Below are positions 15,799 through 23,485 of a stretch of DNA of 64,000 nucleotides, piece by piece. Position numbers and translations under genes: made by a program. The stretch is from an uncultured Lachnospiraceae bacterium (lineage in GTDB: Bacteria; Bacillota; Clostridia; Lachnospirales; Lachnospiraceae), in NCBI GenBank assembly GCA_902794095.1, contig CADBFZ010000010.1, forward strand, positions 1 through 64,000, in the 5' to 3' direction. The notes under the pieces are model-generated. The model had not been told where the DNA came from. It saw only the letters and a list, made by a program, of their open reading frames with translations, and made no database searches. The first letter of the stretch is position 1, and every line of letters starts with the position of its first letter.

Positions 15799-17637
15799 TC
15801 ATTTCTTACCGAACATTTTCTTGAAAACCCACTTAATTCCAAAGAAGGGATTTTTCATGGCGTGGCGGACTTTATCAATGTACGCCTGCTGCTCTTTAAC
15901 TATTCTCTCAAGCTCTTCGATCCTTGAATTCTCATCCGCTTTATCCTTAAGAAGTTCCTCTACTCTTTCAAACTTCTTGCCGTACTTGGTGAGAGTATGT
16001 CTGCCGAGCCCGCCGCCGGTAACGAGTGCCTGAAACTTATCTTCCATCTCATCGAATGCATCGACCAGAAGTGTATCAATTCCGAGGAATACCGCAAACT
16101 CCTGTCTCGTCTTTATCTTAGTCGAGATATTGGCATAACTTTCAAAGATGCATCTTGCAACTCTGTATCTTATAAAATCCTTTGGAACAGGGAAATCAAA
16201 GAACCACTCATAATCGATACATACAAGTCCGTCCTGTGTCCTGATAAAGTTACCGAAGATCATATCCGCATTTGCGGCTTTAAGTCCGGGAAGATCTTTG
16301 GGAAGATTGATATCCCCGAATACTTCTTTAAACCTATCGGTTATCTCAAATGAACACTCGTAAGAATCCGAGATATCATCCATTAGCATATCGAGATGCT
16401 TGTTGATATCCTTACCGATCTCATCAAGCTCTGCGCTTGAATAATCGATACACTCAGAATCAAGTGAATTACCGTTTATGAAATCAAAATACAGATCATC
16501 TCCGCGTCTTGTTACATCAGCAATCTTTATGGTCTTATAGAAATCTTTGGCAAGATCTTTGTTACGTGCGATGGCATCTATATGAGGAATCGCTTCCTTG
16601 CACGCAGGTGTCTTAACCGCATAGAGCTTACCGCCTTCTGCGATCATCTTGGTATCTACTCTATAAGGCTTATCGCGAAGGGTATTGAACTTCGCATATA
16701 CACATCCGAAGTCCTCGGATTCCTTACCGTTATATGCGGTAATAAGGAATGAGTTTGCAAAGTCGGGGAACATTCCATCTGCGCAAACCTGATCCGTTAC
16801 CTTAACCTCGTCAAAGGAATCATATCTGTCTCTGTCGTAATTAGGTGATCTGTAAGTAATATCACCGGGTGCGGGAAGTCTTAAGTCCGAATAGATCTCC
16901 ATGGGGAGCTTGTAATCGGGAACGGGATATCTGAATTCAAGTCCGGTAAATCCCGCTTTCTTAAGCATCGCATTAAGAGCATAGCCCGAGAATGTTCTTA
17001 CTCTCTCAACACCGTGGTATCCTTCAATTCCGTCGTAGGGCTTTCCTGTATGATCTTCGGAAGCTCCCGCAAAATACTTCATACCGTATTTATTCTCGAT
17101 GGCTATATAGAGCTTTCCGCCCTCTTTAAGAAGCGATCTGCACTTCTTAAGCATATCGACAAAAGGATCATCAGAAGAAATGTAATAGATCGAATACTCA
17201 AATACTCCGATGAGAGTTATGACATCGTATTTTTCGGTAAACTTCACATCCTCGAAATTACCTACCATGATGCGAAGATTATCATATGCCTGATTTCTGT
17301 ACGCGTTGATAGTAGAACGCTTCTTGGACAGATCTACAGCGGTTACGCTTCCGTATTTCTCACAGAGCACTCCCGATACCGCACCGCATCCGGAACCTAT
17401 CTCAAGCACCGATGCGTTCTTATCGAGGTCAGCCCAGGAGAGAATATTCTTCCTGATATCGGATAAGTGATAAAGCTCTGCCCAGTCATCGCCCGCAGCA
17501 AGTCTTCCTCCGATATCCTCTCCGCTCTTTACAATATCAAGCAGCCTGTCCTCAACGGATTCTCCGTCCGAATAGGCATCACTTCCCTTGTAAAAGGTAA
17601 GATCAAGTATTACATTTCCGATTTTTTCTTCGTTCAT
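15799..17637 (-). CDS. Methyltransferase-kinase-coiled-coil protein (WbdD-like architecture)
   Basis: 612 residues, no signal peptide. Class I SAM methyltransferase 55-~240 (VLEIGSGCGAVSGVL at 77-91, acidic VTAVDLS, then DVITLIGVFEYS). A degenerate protein-kinase/phosphotransferase-like domain ~290-540 with NADMIFGNF (Asp458, Asn463) and VCIDYEW (Asp475), the catalytic-loop and metal-binding patterns. A coiled coil ~553-590 and a basic amphipathic C-terminus (594-612, IKWVFKKMFGKK). The same order is known in WbdD, which caps O-antigen chains by phosphorylation and methylation and measures length with its coiled coil. A similar chain-capping role on a Gram-positive glycan is inferred. The start overlaps the stop of the upstream glycosyltransferase (ATGA), so translation is coupled. 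Confidence 0.7.
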   Translation of the reverse strand: MNEEKIGNVILDLTFYKGSDAYSDGESVEDRLLDIVKSGEDIGGRLAAGDDWAELYHLSDIRKNILSWADLDKNASVLEIGSGCGAVSGVLCEKYGSVTAVDLSKKRSTINAYRNQAYDNLRIMVGNFEDVKFTEKYDVITLIGVFEYSIYYISSDDPFVDMLKKCRSLLKEGGKLYIAIENKYGMKYFAGASEDHTGKPYDGIEGYHGVERVRTFSGYALNAMLKKAGFTGLEFRYPVPDYKLPMEIYSDLRLPAPGDITYRSPNYDRDRYDSFDEVKVTDQVCADGMFPDFANSFLITAYNGKESEDFGCVYAKFNTLRDKPYRVDTKMIAEGGKLYAVKTPACKEAIPHIDAIARNKDLAKDFYKTIKIADVTRRGDDLYFDFINGNSLDSECIDYSSAELDEIGKDINKHLDMLMDDISDSYECSFEITDRFKEVFGDINLPKDLPGLKAANADMIFGNFIRTQDGLVCIDYEWFFDFPVPKDFIRYRVARCIFESYANISTKIKTRQEFAVFLGIDTLLVDAFDEMEDKFQALVTGGGLGRHTLTKYGKKFERVEELLKDKADENSRIEELERIVKEQQAYIDKVRHAMKNPFFGIKWVFKKMFGKK

Positions 17638-19670
17638 CTTATGAGTTCTTTCCCTGTATCTGCTTTACCGATATTTGTCCATAGACTCAATTTGTATCTG
17701 CCCTCTTCGATCAGCTCGTGATCAAACTGTGCGATGAATCCGCAGAACTCGGTATTGGGGATACGTTTTATTTTATATGCATCGGGTCTGTACCAGCTCT
17801 GAAGCTCAGCCACATAGTGATGCTTATCATCGTATATGACCATCTTACGATCGGTCTTGTGATTCATGTTATATCCGGGAGCATAGCCCCATCCGAAGAT
17901 ATGAACATATTTGAATGCATCTATCTCATCAAATGCCATCGAATAATCATCAATGACCTTCGCATTCTCCCATGCCTTAACCTCTGCAGGCGTCATCTCT
18001 CTGACCTTAGTCTTAACCTTATACATCCATCTGGTGTAATCAGGACCTGTTCCCGCATATCTCATCGCAAGGTTAATATTGTAATAAGGATGAGGAGAAT
18101 CTTTAAGTGCATGCTTTGAATAAAGACGCGCATGCTCTTTGATAAGTCTTCTGTATTTCGTCTCGTTTACTTCATCGGTTCCGCGGCTTACGGACTCTTT
18201 ATGTATAAGACGTATATCACCTCTTACGCAGTTTACGTATCCTGCATTTATAAGGTCATAGCAAAGAGCAACATCGTTATAGCAAACAGACATCTCTTCA
18301 TCAAATCCGCCGACCTCGTCGAACTTACGCTTGTCCACCGCAAGGCATGCAGCGGTTACACCGTTAACATCATTCGGGAATATCGCATCGGGGCACCCTT
18401 CATCTCCGGGATGATAACCCTGATAGATATGGTTTGGTCCGTCAACGCAATCCTTGGTTCCGCAGTGCTGTATCATATTTCCCTCGGGATACAGCAGCAT
18501 ACATCCTACAGCTCCGGCATAAGGAACTCTTGCCTGTCCCGCCATACTGCCGAGCCACCGGGCTTCAGTTATCTTAATATCATCATTTAGAAATACCAGC
18601 ACATCTCCCTTTGCATTCTTAGCACCGAGATTACACATATATGAGAAATTAAAATCCTTCTTCTCATAGATGTACTTTGCTCCGTACTTACTACAAAGCT
18701 CTTCATAGATGCGCTTGTTCTCATCCGAGCTTCCGTTATCTACAAGTATGATCTCGTAGTTTCTGTAAAGCGTAACCTCATCCAGAGAAGTCAGACAATC
18801 CGTCAGATACCCGGGATTGTCCTTGGACGGAATTATAATACTGACAAGTCCGTCAGTTTCGTGATCTATTATGCATCTGTCTTCAAGTACGCTTACGCTT
18901 CCTTTAAGTCCGCGCCTTTCAAGCGCTCTCTTAACCGCTTCAGTATCTACCGGAAGCTTTTCATGATCACGTGTCCTGTGGAAAAGAATACGGTCAACAT
19001 GCTCTACACTCTCCCTCTCGCTTATCCTGAGAAAGAGATCATAATAAGGATCTGCGGTCTCTATAAGTCCTCCGGCTTCCTCATATGCCTTCTTAGATAC
19101 AACTACGAATCCGCCATAGTAATTGACTGACATAAGAAGATCGGGGGCATAATCGGGCTTAAACCACAGCTTATCCCTTATGCCTTCTTCATCCATGAAG
19201 TCCTCATCGGAATAGATAAGACCCGGCTTTTTGCCCGAGCGGATTATTTTTCCGCACTCATATAAAGCCCTCTTTGCAAGGACTATTCCGCTTTGAACAA
19301 ATGCAATATATTCACTTTCGGATTTTCTGATAAGGGAATCTGCCTCGGAGATATTATCGCCGCAGGAGTTTATGGATTCGATACGTGCACATGCCAGATT
19401 TTCAAGTGACATGAGCGTATTTTTAAGACCTGCCTCACCGCCCGTTACAATAACGGATACGGAAGGCTTTTTGCCGAAGTAGAAAGGCTTCTCGTATTCA
19501 CTGTCCAGAAGCTTTACATACAGGTCCGGGGTATTGGTATAGTACTTGCAAAGGTGCCACAGATCATATGCTCCCACATGGCCTGTGTGAACATAATTGT
19601 ACTGAGCCTCCTTTGGCAAACGCGACCATATATAGTCAGTGACTTTTTTCTTAGGATTAAACTTCGACAT
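17634..19670 (-). CDS. Family 2 glycosyltransferase with two GT-A modules
   Basis: 678 residues without membrane segments. First GT-A-like module ~70-250 (VSVIVTGGEAGLKNTLMS; SDED at 154-157), apparently degenerate. Second module ~275-510 is canonical: VSIIIPSKDNPGYL, EIILVDNGSSD (DNGSS from 311), VLVFLNDDI with NDD at 362-364, and FDEVGGFDEEM. The same double layout occurs in rhamnan and O-antigen type polysaccharide glycosyltransferases that use nucleotide sugars. The C-terminal ~130 residues are a beta-rich accessory part. Translationally coupled to the methyltransferase-kinase gene. No convincing ribosome site precedes ATG 19670. First gene of its unit. Confidence 0.85.
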   Translation of the reverse strand: MSKFNPKKKVTDYIWSRLPKEAQYNYVHTGHVGAYDLWHLCKYYTNTPDLYVKLLDSEYEKPFYFGKKPSVSVIVTGGEAGLKNTLMSLENLACARIESINSCGDNISEADSLIRKSESEYIAFVQSGIVLAKRALYECGKIIRSGKKPGLIYSDEDFMDEEGIRDKLWFKPDYAPDLLMSVNYYGGFVVVSKKAYEEAGGLIETADPYYDLFLRISERESVEHVDRILFHRTRDHEKLPVDTEAVKRALERRGLKGSVSVLEDRCIIDHETDGLVSIIIPSKDNPGYLTDCLTSLDEVTLYRNYEIILVDNGSSDENKRIYEELCSKYGAKYIYEKKDFNFSYMCNLGAKNAKGDVLVFLNDDIKITEARWLGSMAGQARVPYAGAVGCMLLYPEGNMIQHCGTKDCVDGPNHIYQGYHPGDEGCPDAIFPNDVNGVTAACLAVDKRKFDEVGGFDEEMSVCYNDVALCYDLINAGYVNCVRGDIRLIHKESVSRGTDEVNETKYRRLIKEHARLYSKHALKDSPHPYYNINLAMRYAGTGPDYTRWMYKVKTKVREMTPAEVKAWENAKVIDDYSMAFDEIDAFKYVHIFGWGYAPGYNMNHKTDRKMVIYDDKHHYVAELQSWYRPDAYKIKRIPNTEFCGFIAQFDHELIEEGRYKLSLWTNIGKADTGKELIR

Positions 19671-19724
19671 ACATGGTTATTTTATCATATACGCATTGAT
19701 TCTTATATATTTGAAATAAAAAAG

Positions 19725-19749
19725 AGGAGCCTGCACAAGGCAGGCTCCT
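19725..19749 (-). terminator. Terminator of hsp20
   Basis: AGGAGCCTGC / GCAGGCTCCT, a perfect 10-bp stem with a 5-base loop, followed on the minus strand by a TCTTTTTTATTT tract (19724-19713). Confidence 0.85.
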
Positions 19750-19771
19750 GTATTTTGGAAAGCTGAAGGGA

Positions 19772-20233
19772 TTATCCCTCAATGGCAATGTACTTATTCT
19801 CTGTTCTGTCGGGAAGAGCTTCCTTCTTGGGCACGGTAAGTTTAAGGATACCACCCTTGAACTCGCCCTTGATGTCGCTCTGAACAATTCCGTCACCTAC
19901 ATAGAACTGTCTCATGCAGCTGCCTGCATAACGCTCTCTGTGGATCCATTTACCATCTTTTTCTTCCTCGTCCTTATCAAGGCCCTTGGAAGCCTGTATG
20001 GTCAGATAACCGTTTTCAAGTGATACCTGAATATCATCCTTGGAGAATCCGGGAAGGTCGATGTGAAGCTCGTACTCTTTATCCTTTTCCTTGATATCGG
20101 TCTTCATCAGGTTGCCGGCATGACGTCCGTAAAGCTTCTTCTCGCATTTCTTCATGTCTCTGTCATTCCATACAGGGATATCAAAAAGGTCATCGAATAA
20201 GTCGTTGTTGTAAATGCTGGGAAACATCATCAT
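19772..20233 (-). CDS. hsp20: Small heat shock protein, Hsp20/alpha-crystallin family
   Basis: 153 residues. N-terminal MMMFPSIYNNDLFDDLFD is the usual hydrophobic arm. Alpha-crystallin domain ~45-140 with MKTDIKEKDKEYELHIDLPG, FSKDDIQVSLENGYLTIQA and FKGGILKLTVPKKE (the GxLxLxVPK ending). It is an ATP-independent holdase that keeps unfolded proteins soluble. GGAGG lies 8 bases before the first of three consecutive ATGs. A sigma-A promoter overlapping a CIRCE element lies upstream, predicting HrcA repression and heat induction. Monocistronic, with its own terminator. Confidence 0.93.
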   Translation of the reverse strand: MMMFPSIYNNDLFDDLFDIPVWNDRDMKKCEKKLYGRHAGNLMKTDIKEKDKEYELHIDLPGFSKDDIQVSLENGYLTIQASKGLDKDEEEKDGKWIHRERYAGSCMRQFYVGDGIVQSDIKGEFKGGILKLTVPKKEALPDRTENKYIAIEG

Positions 20234-20327
20234 AAGTCATTCCTCCTTCTATGAGAGAGTATTCTGATGTGCCGTTATGGTCACCTTTGAATCATCTGAA
20301 TACTCTTTGTTCCTTTGTTCTAGATGC

Positions 20328-20356
20328 AATATAACACGTATTGTTAGCACTGTCAA
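20328..20356 (-). promoter_or_regulatory. Sigma-A promoter of hsp20
   Basis: On the minus strand TTGACA (20356-20351), an exact 17-base spacer and TATATT (20333-20328). Close to consensus, so expression should be high when derepressed. Confidence 0.8.
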
Positions 20357-20370
20357 CAGGTGAGTGCTAA
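20344..20370. promoter_or_regulatory. CIRCE element (HrcA operator)
   Basis: TTAGCACTG-N9-GAGTGCTAA, the 9-9-9 CIRCE inverted repeat with one mismatch (G for C at the inner edge of the left arm). It covers the -35 of the hsp20 promoter, the usual position for HrcA repression of class I heat-shock genes. Confidence 0.92.
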
Positions 20371-20400
20371 TTATTTTCTAAAATAATTATTAACATCAAA

Positions 20401-20440
20401 AAATGCACCAATACCGCGGTTTTCACGGCATCGGTGCATT
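20401..20440 (-). terminator. Terminator after the alcohol dehydrogenase remnant
   Basis: AATGCACC...GGTGCATT outer stem with an inner CCG/CGG extension, followed on the minus strand by TTTTTTGATG. It directly follows the stop of the remnant reading frame and has been kept although the gene has decayed. Confidence 0.7.
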
Positions 20441-20631
20441 ATCGCATTACAGCCCTTCCTGTGGGGCAAAGCCTTGACCTTATCTTCTTCTCATCCAGAT
20501 TTATGCCTATTATGACGCATTGGCATTCATCATCGGGTGAACCTGTTATTGCATACATTCGGTCCGCAAGTAGGACGCTCTTTTTCAATCCAGCCTACTT
20601 CGCCGATCTTCAGCATTGCAAAACCTTTCAT
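20439..20631 (-). pseudogene. Internally deleted remnant of a zinc-type NADP-dependent secondary alcohol dehydrogenase
   Basis: A good ribosome site (AAAGGAGA, 7-base spacer) precedes ATG 20631. The next 25 codons read MKGFAMLKIGEVGWIEKERP..CGPN, nearly the N-terminus of clostridial and Thermoanaerobacter isopropanol dehydrogenases (normally about 350 residues). The frame then stops at 20530. In the neighbouring frame (20558-20439) the sequence ends KKIRSRLCPTGRAVMR, which resembles a conserved stretch near residue 290-300 of the same family (K-x-I-x-x-x-LCP-x-GR). This suggests a large internal deletion plus loss of the C-terminus. The N-terminal match is strong; the second match is an inference. 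Confidence 0.65.
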
Positions 20632-20734
20632 GACTAATCTCCTTTGTTTGATATTTTTTTATCAAAGTTAATAAGTTAATTATAGCCATAAAAAGGTCCG
20701 CTGTCATTCAATTTTTGTAAAAATTGCAAGATTT

Positions 20735-21379
20735 TTATACGAGTTTAGCATTTCTTAACGTGCAATATGTATAACCGCCATCCTGATAAGTATCAAATTC
20801 GCCGATAACAGTTATATCGTCACCGTATTCCGGATAATCCTCCGGAAAAGAATACGTATCGTCGAGTTCGAACTCTATACCCTGGGAACAGCACTGTGTT
20901 GCATCCTGTATGATGCATGCACAGTAAAACTCGGTGCTCTGGGTCAGATCGGTGCATGCGTACATGCCTGTCATCTTAATGGTTTTACCGATGTAGCTGT
21001 AAGGATCGACCATCAAATTATAGACCTGTGAATAGACCATTGTGCTCGATAATACCGTAAGATCGATGTCAACTCCTTCGGTCTGCAACACTGATTCATC
21101 AAGTGTGAGGGGATCGGGCTCAGGCGCACCTTCATCAACACCGCTCTGTCGGCCTGTTGTATTCTCAGAACCGGAAAGTCCGGGTACTTCGCTTAAGTCA
21201 TCCTGCGACTCATACGCTTCCTGTGCCTGAGCATCAGCCTCTGCCATTCTCTGTGCAAGAACATCTTCAACTGCTGATGAAGAACTTGATGTAAGGTCAT
21301 GAGATTCATTTCCTGCCGCACCGCCACACCCCGTCATTATAAGAAGTGAAGCAAGTATGATTGCTGAGAATTTCTTCAT
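20735..21379 (-). CDS. Lipoprotein with C-terminal OB-fold-like domain, linked to zinc transporter genes
   Basis: 214 residues. Start at 21379 is chosen for MKKFSAIILASLLIMTGCGG (lipobox MTGC, lipid Cys18), preceded by GGGAGG; the ATG shares one base with the permease stop (TAATG). A low-complexity Ser/Gln/Glu linker (~25-95) precedes a compact domain with DPYSYIGKTIKMTGMY, an FYCACIIQDATQCCSQG stretch with four cysteines, and YGDDITVIGEFDTY, consistent with an OB-fold seen in several bacterial lipoproteins. It is translated from the znuC-znuB operon, in the position where a binding protein might be expected, but it does not look like ZnuA. A role in metal uptake is inferred from context only. 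Confidence 0.72.
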   Translation of the reverse strand: MKKFSAIILASLLIMTGCGGAAGNESHDLTSSSSSAVEDVLAQRMAEADAQAQEAYESQDDLSEVPGLSGSENTTGRQSGVDEGAPEPDPLTLDESVLQTEGVDIDLTVLSSTMVYSQVYNLMVDPYSYIGKTIKMTGMYACTDLTQSTEFYCACIIQDATQCCSQGIEFELDDTYSFPEDYPEYGDDITVIGEFDTYQDGGYTYCTLRNAKLV

Positions 21380-22218
21380 TATCTGCCTCCCTTTAAAGTA
21401 CCTATAAGCGAGCAGATACCAAATGCAACAATATCCGTTGCAACTATCGTGGATCCTACGGGAGTTCCCGCAAGCATTGAGATTATGATGCCTAAGAAAG
21501 CACACACAACCGAAAATATCGCAGAAAAAACCGTAACACTTTTGAATGTTTTGAATATTCTCATGGATGAAAGTGCAGGGAAGATAACAAGTGCAGAGAT
21601 AAGGAGCGATCCCACAAGGTTCATCGCAAGCACGATGATCACTGCTATGACTACCGCGATAAGAAGATTATATGCATCGGCCTTCGTTCCTACACTTCTT
21701 GCAAAGGTTTCATCGAAAGTAACCGCAAATATCTTGTTATAGAAAAGAACAAATACTACAACGACGATAAATGACAAGATTGCACAGATAATAACTTCTC
21801 TTGAAGTAAGCGTAAGGATCGACGTAGATCCGAAAAGAGTACTGCACACATCGCCGGACAGATTCGATGAAGTGGAGAATTTATTCATGATGAGATATCC
21901 GAAAGCAAGCGCACCGACGGATATCATAGCAATCGCAGCATCACCCTTGATCTTCGCATTCTGTCCTGTTTTCAAGAGAAGTACGGCAGCAAGGATCGTT
22001 CCCGGTAAAACAATGATCATGTTGTTGGAAAGGTTTAAAACGGCGGCAACGGACATTACGCCGAATGCAACATGGCTGAGTCCGTCACCTATGAATGAAT
22101 ATCTCTTAAGTACGAGCGTAACGCCAAGCAGTGATGAGCATAATGCGATCATCACACCTACCATTACGCAATAGCGTACAAAAGGATATGCAAAATATAA
22201 ACTTAATTTATCCATCAT
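21379..22218 (-). CDS. znuB: Zinc/manganese ABC transporter permease (ZnuB family)
   Basis: About 280 residues, nearly all hydrophobic, with 8-9 predicted TM helices. Family landmarks: YCVMVGVMIALCSSLLGVTL with LVLKRYSFIGDGLSH, and VGSLLISALVIFPALSS near the ATPase-coupling region. I place the start at 22218 (MMDKLSLYFAYPF), 20 bases after the ATPase stop. A start at 22257 would lie inside the ATPase C-terminus and adds a non-hydrophobic extension. It forms the membrane channel for metal import with the adjacent ATPase. Whether zinc or manganese is moved is suggested by the Fur-family regulator upstream but not proven. Confidence 0.88.
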   Translation of the reverse strand: MMDKLSLYFAYPFVRYCVMVGVMIALCSSLLGVTLVLKRYSFIGDGLSHVAFGVMSVAAVLNLSNNMIIVLPGTILAAVLLLKTGQNAKIKGDAAIAMISVGALAFGYLIMNKFSTSSNLSGDVCSTLFGSTSILTLTSREVIICAILSFIVVVVFVLFYNKIFAVTFDETFARSVGTKADAYNLLIAVVIAVIIVLAMNLVGSLLISALVIFPALSSMRIFKTFKSVTVFSAIFSVVCAFLGIIISMLAGTPVGSTIVATDIVAFGICSLIGTLKGGR

Positions 22219-22237
22219 CTGTTCACCGTCCGATGCG

Positions 22238-22963
22238 TCAAACAAGCTTTCCGACATGAGGATCTTTGGACTGCATCATCATAAAGATCTTGCCGGCTTT
22301 GCTCTGTAAATATTCACTCTTCGACCCGAAAAAGATCGTATTTCCTATATGAAGAATATGATCCGCATATTCAACCGCGGACTTGATATCATGTGAGATC
22401 ATTACGATCGTGATGCCTTCTTTATTAAGCCCCGCAACAAGTTCATACATCTCTGCGGTAACTTTCGGATCAAGTCCGGATACAGGCTCATCGAGGATCA
22501 GCATCTTCTGTGTAGCACATAACGCTCTTGCAAGAAGGACTCTCTGCTGCTGTCCTCCGGAAAGCTCACGGTAACACTTGTCAGCCAGATTCGTGATACT
22601 CATCTTCTCCATATTGTCCGCAGCGAGTTTTTTCTCGGCACCTGTATAGAAAGGCCTGAGCCCCATTCGGCTCTGGCATCCGGATAAAACTATCTCTTTA
22701 ACGGATGCGGGAAAATCCCTCTGTACGATCGTATGCTGGGGAAGGTATCCGATCTCATTAGCCATAAGTCCGTCTCCGAATTTTACTTCACCGGCAACAG
22801 GCTTTATGAGTCTTACAAGTGTTTTGACAAGCGTAGATTTACCGGAACCGTTCTCTCCGACAATGCACAAATAATCACCCGAATTTACTTTGAAATTCAG
22901 ATGCTCCGCAACTGTCTGACCGCCGTATCCGACCGACAGATCTTTTGCCGTTATCAGTGCCAT
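22238..22963 (-). CDS. znuC: Zinc/manganese ABC transporter ATP-binding protein (ZnuC family)
   Basis: 241 residues. Walker A GENGSGKST (36-44), Q-loop GYLPQ, signature LSGGQQQR, Walker B MLILDEP, then the D-loop and H-loop His in MISHDIKSAVEYADHI. HTIVQRDFPASVKEIVLSG is typical of the metal-importing subgroup. It powers import with the permease. It follows the Fur-family gene by 18 bases and is followed by znuB, with the regulator first in the operon. No solute-binding protein gene lies nearby, so that component must be encoded elsewhere or be atypical. Confidence 0.9.
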   Translation of the reverse strand: MALITAKDLSVGYGGQTVAEHLNFKVNSGDYLCIVGENGSGKSTLVKTLVRLIKPVAGEVKFGDGLMANEIGYLPQHTIVQRDFPASVKEIVLSGCQSRMGLRPFYTGAEKKLAADNMEKMSITNLADKCYRELSGGQQQRVLLARALCATQKMLILDEPVSGLDPKVTAEMYELVAGLNKEGITIVMISHDIKSAVEYADHILHIGNTIFFGSKSEYLQSKAGKIFMMMQSKDPHVGKLV

Positions 22964-22981
22964 GTCATTTCCTCCGAAAAA

Positions 22982-23401
22982 TCACTTATCAATACATTCG
23001 TCACACATTCCGTAGAATACTGTTCTAAGCGGATCAAGCTTAAATTTGTGCTCGGAATAAAGATGCTTTCCGATCTCTTCAAGTTCTTCACACTTAAGAT
23101 GAATGAGCTTTCCGCACTTTTCACATTTGCAGTGAAAACATGTCTCGTTCTTTTTGTGTACGCTCATTCCGACATACTCAAAGCACGCGCTGCTTCCGCT
23201 TTCGAGAATATACTTATTAAGTATCCCCTCATCAACGAATTTCTCAAGCTGGCGGTACACGGTGGACTGACCGATGGTCACGCCCTGGGCTCTGAAATGG
23301 TCATATACATCCGCCGCGGTTATATGAACTCCCGGTCTGGATTCAAGAAAAGACAACATTATTTCACGCTGTTTGGTCTTGTAATTAGAGCCTGAAGACA
23401 T
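22982..23401 (-). CDS. Fur-family metalloregulator, probable Zur
   Basis: 139 residues from ATG 23401, preceded by GGGAGGG; longer frames lack a ribosome site and would run through the operator. Winged helix 1-~75 (HITAADVYDHFRAQG, TIGQSTVYRQLEKFVDEGI). The metal/dimer domain has CKCEKCGKLIHLKCEE (Cys93, Cys96, His101, Cys104) and CDEC (Cys133, Cys136), giving two CxxC pairs for the structural zinc. Leading a znuC-znuB operon makes Zur the best call over Fur or PerR. Two GATAAC-N-GTTWTC palindromes flank the predicted promoter, implying autoregulation by metal. Confidence 0.85.
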   Translation of the reverse strand: MSSGSNYKTKQREIMLSFLESRPGVHITAADVYDHFRAQGVTIGQSTVYRQLEKFVDEGILNKYILESGSSACFEYVGMSVHKKNETCFHCKCEKCGKLIHLKCEELEEIGKHLYSEHKFKLDPLRTVFYGMCDECIDK

Positions 23402-23424
23402 AATATCCCTCCCGTTTGGAATTC

Positions 23425-23485
23425 GATAACCGTTATCATTTTTACCATTATGATTACATAATGTCAAGATTTGATAACGGTTTTC
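23425..23485 (-). promoter_or_regulatory. Promoter region of the Zur-znu operon with two palindromic operator boxes
   Basis: Box 1 GATAAC-C-GTTATC at 23425-23437 is perfect; box 2 GATAAC-G-GTTTTC at 23473-23485 has one mismatch. Their centres are 48 bp apart. Between them TTGACA on the minus strand (23467-23462) is a likely -35, with an AT-rich -10 around TAAAAAT. Box sequence is of the Fur-superfamily type but is neither the classical Fur nor Bacillus Zur consensus. Confidence 0.6.

Noticed and set aside
20439-20558. 39-codon frame as an independent small gene
   Set aside because: No ribosome site of its own; its end resembles alcohol dehydrogenase, so it is treated as part of the pseudogene.
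20709-20726. AT-rich hairpin CAATTTTT/AAAAATTG as terminator of the Zn lipoprotein gene
   Set aside because: No GC in the stem core, two-base loop, and no clean U-run; too weak to call.
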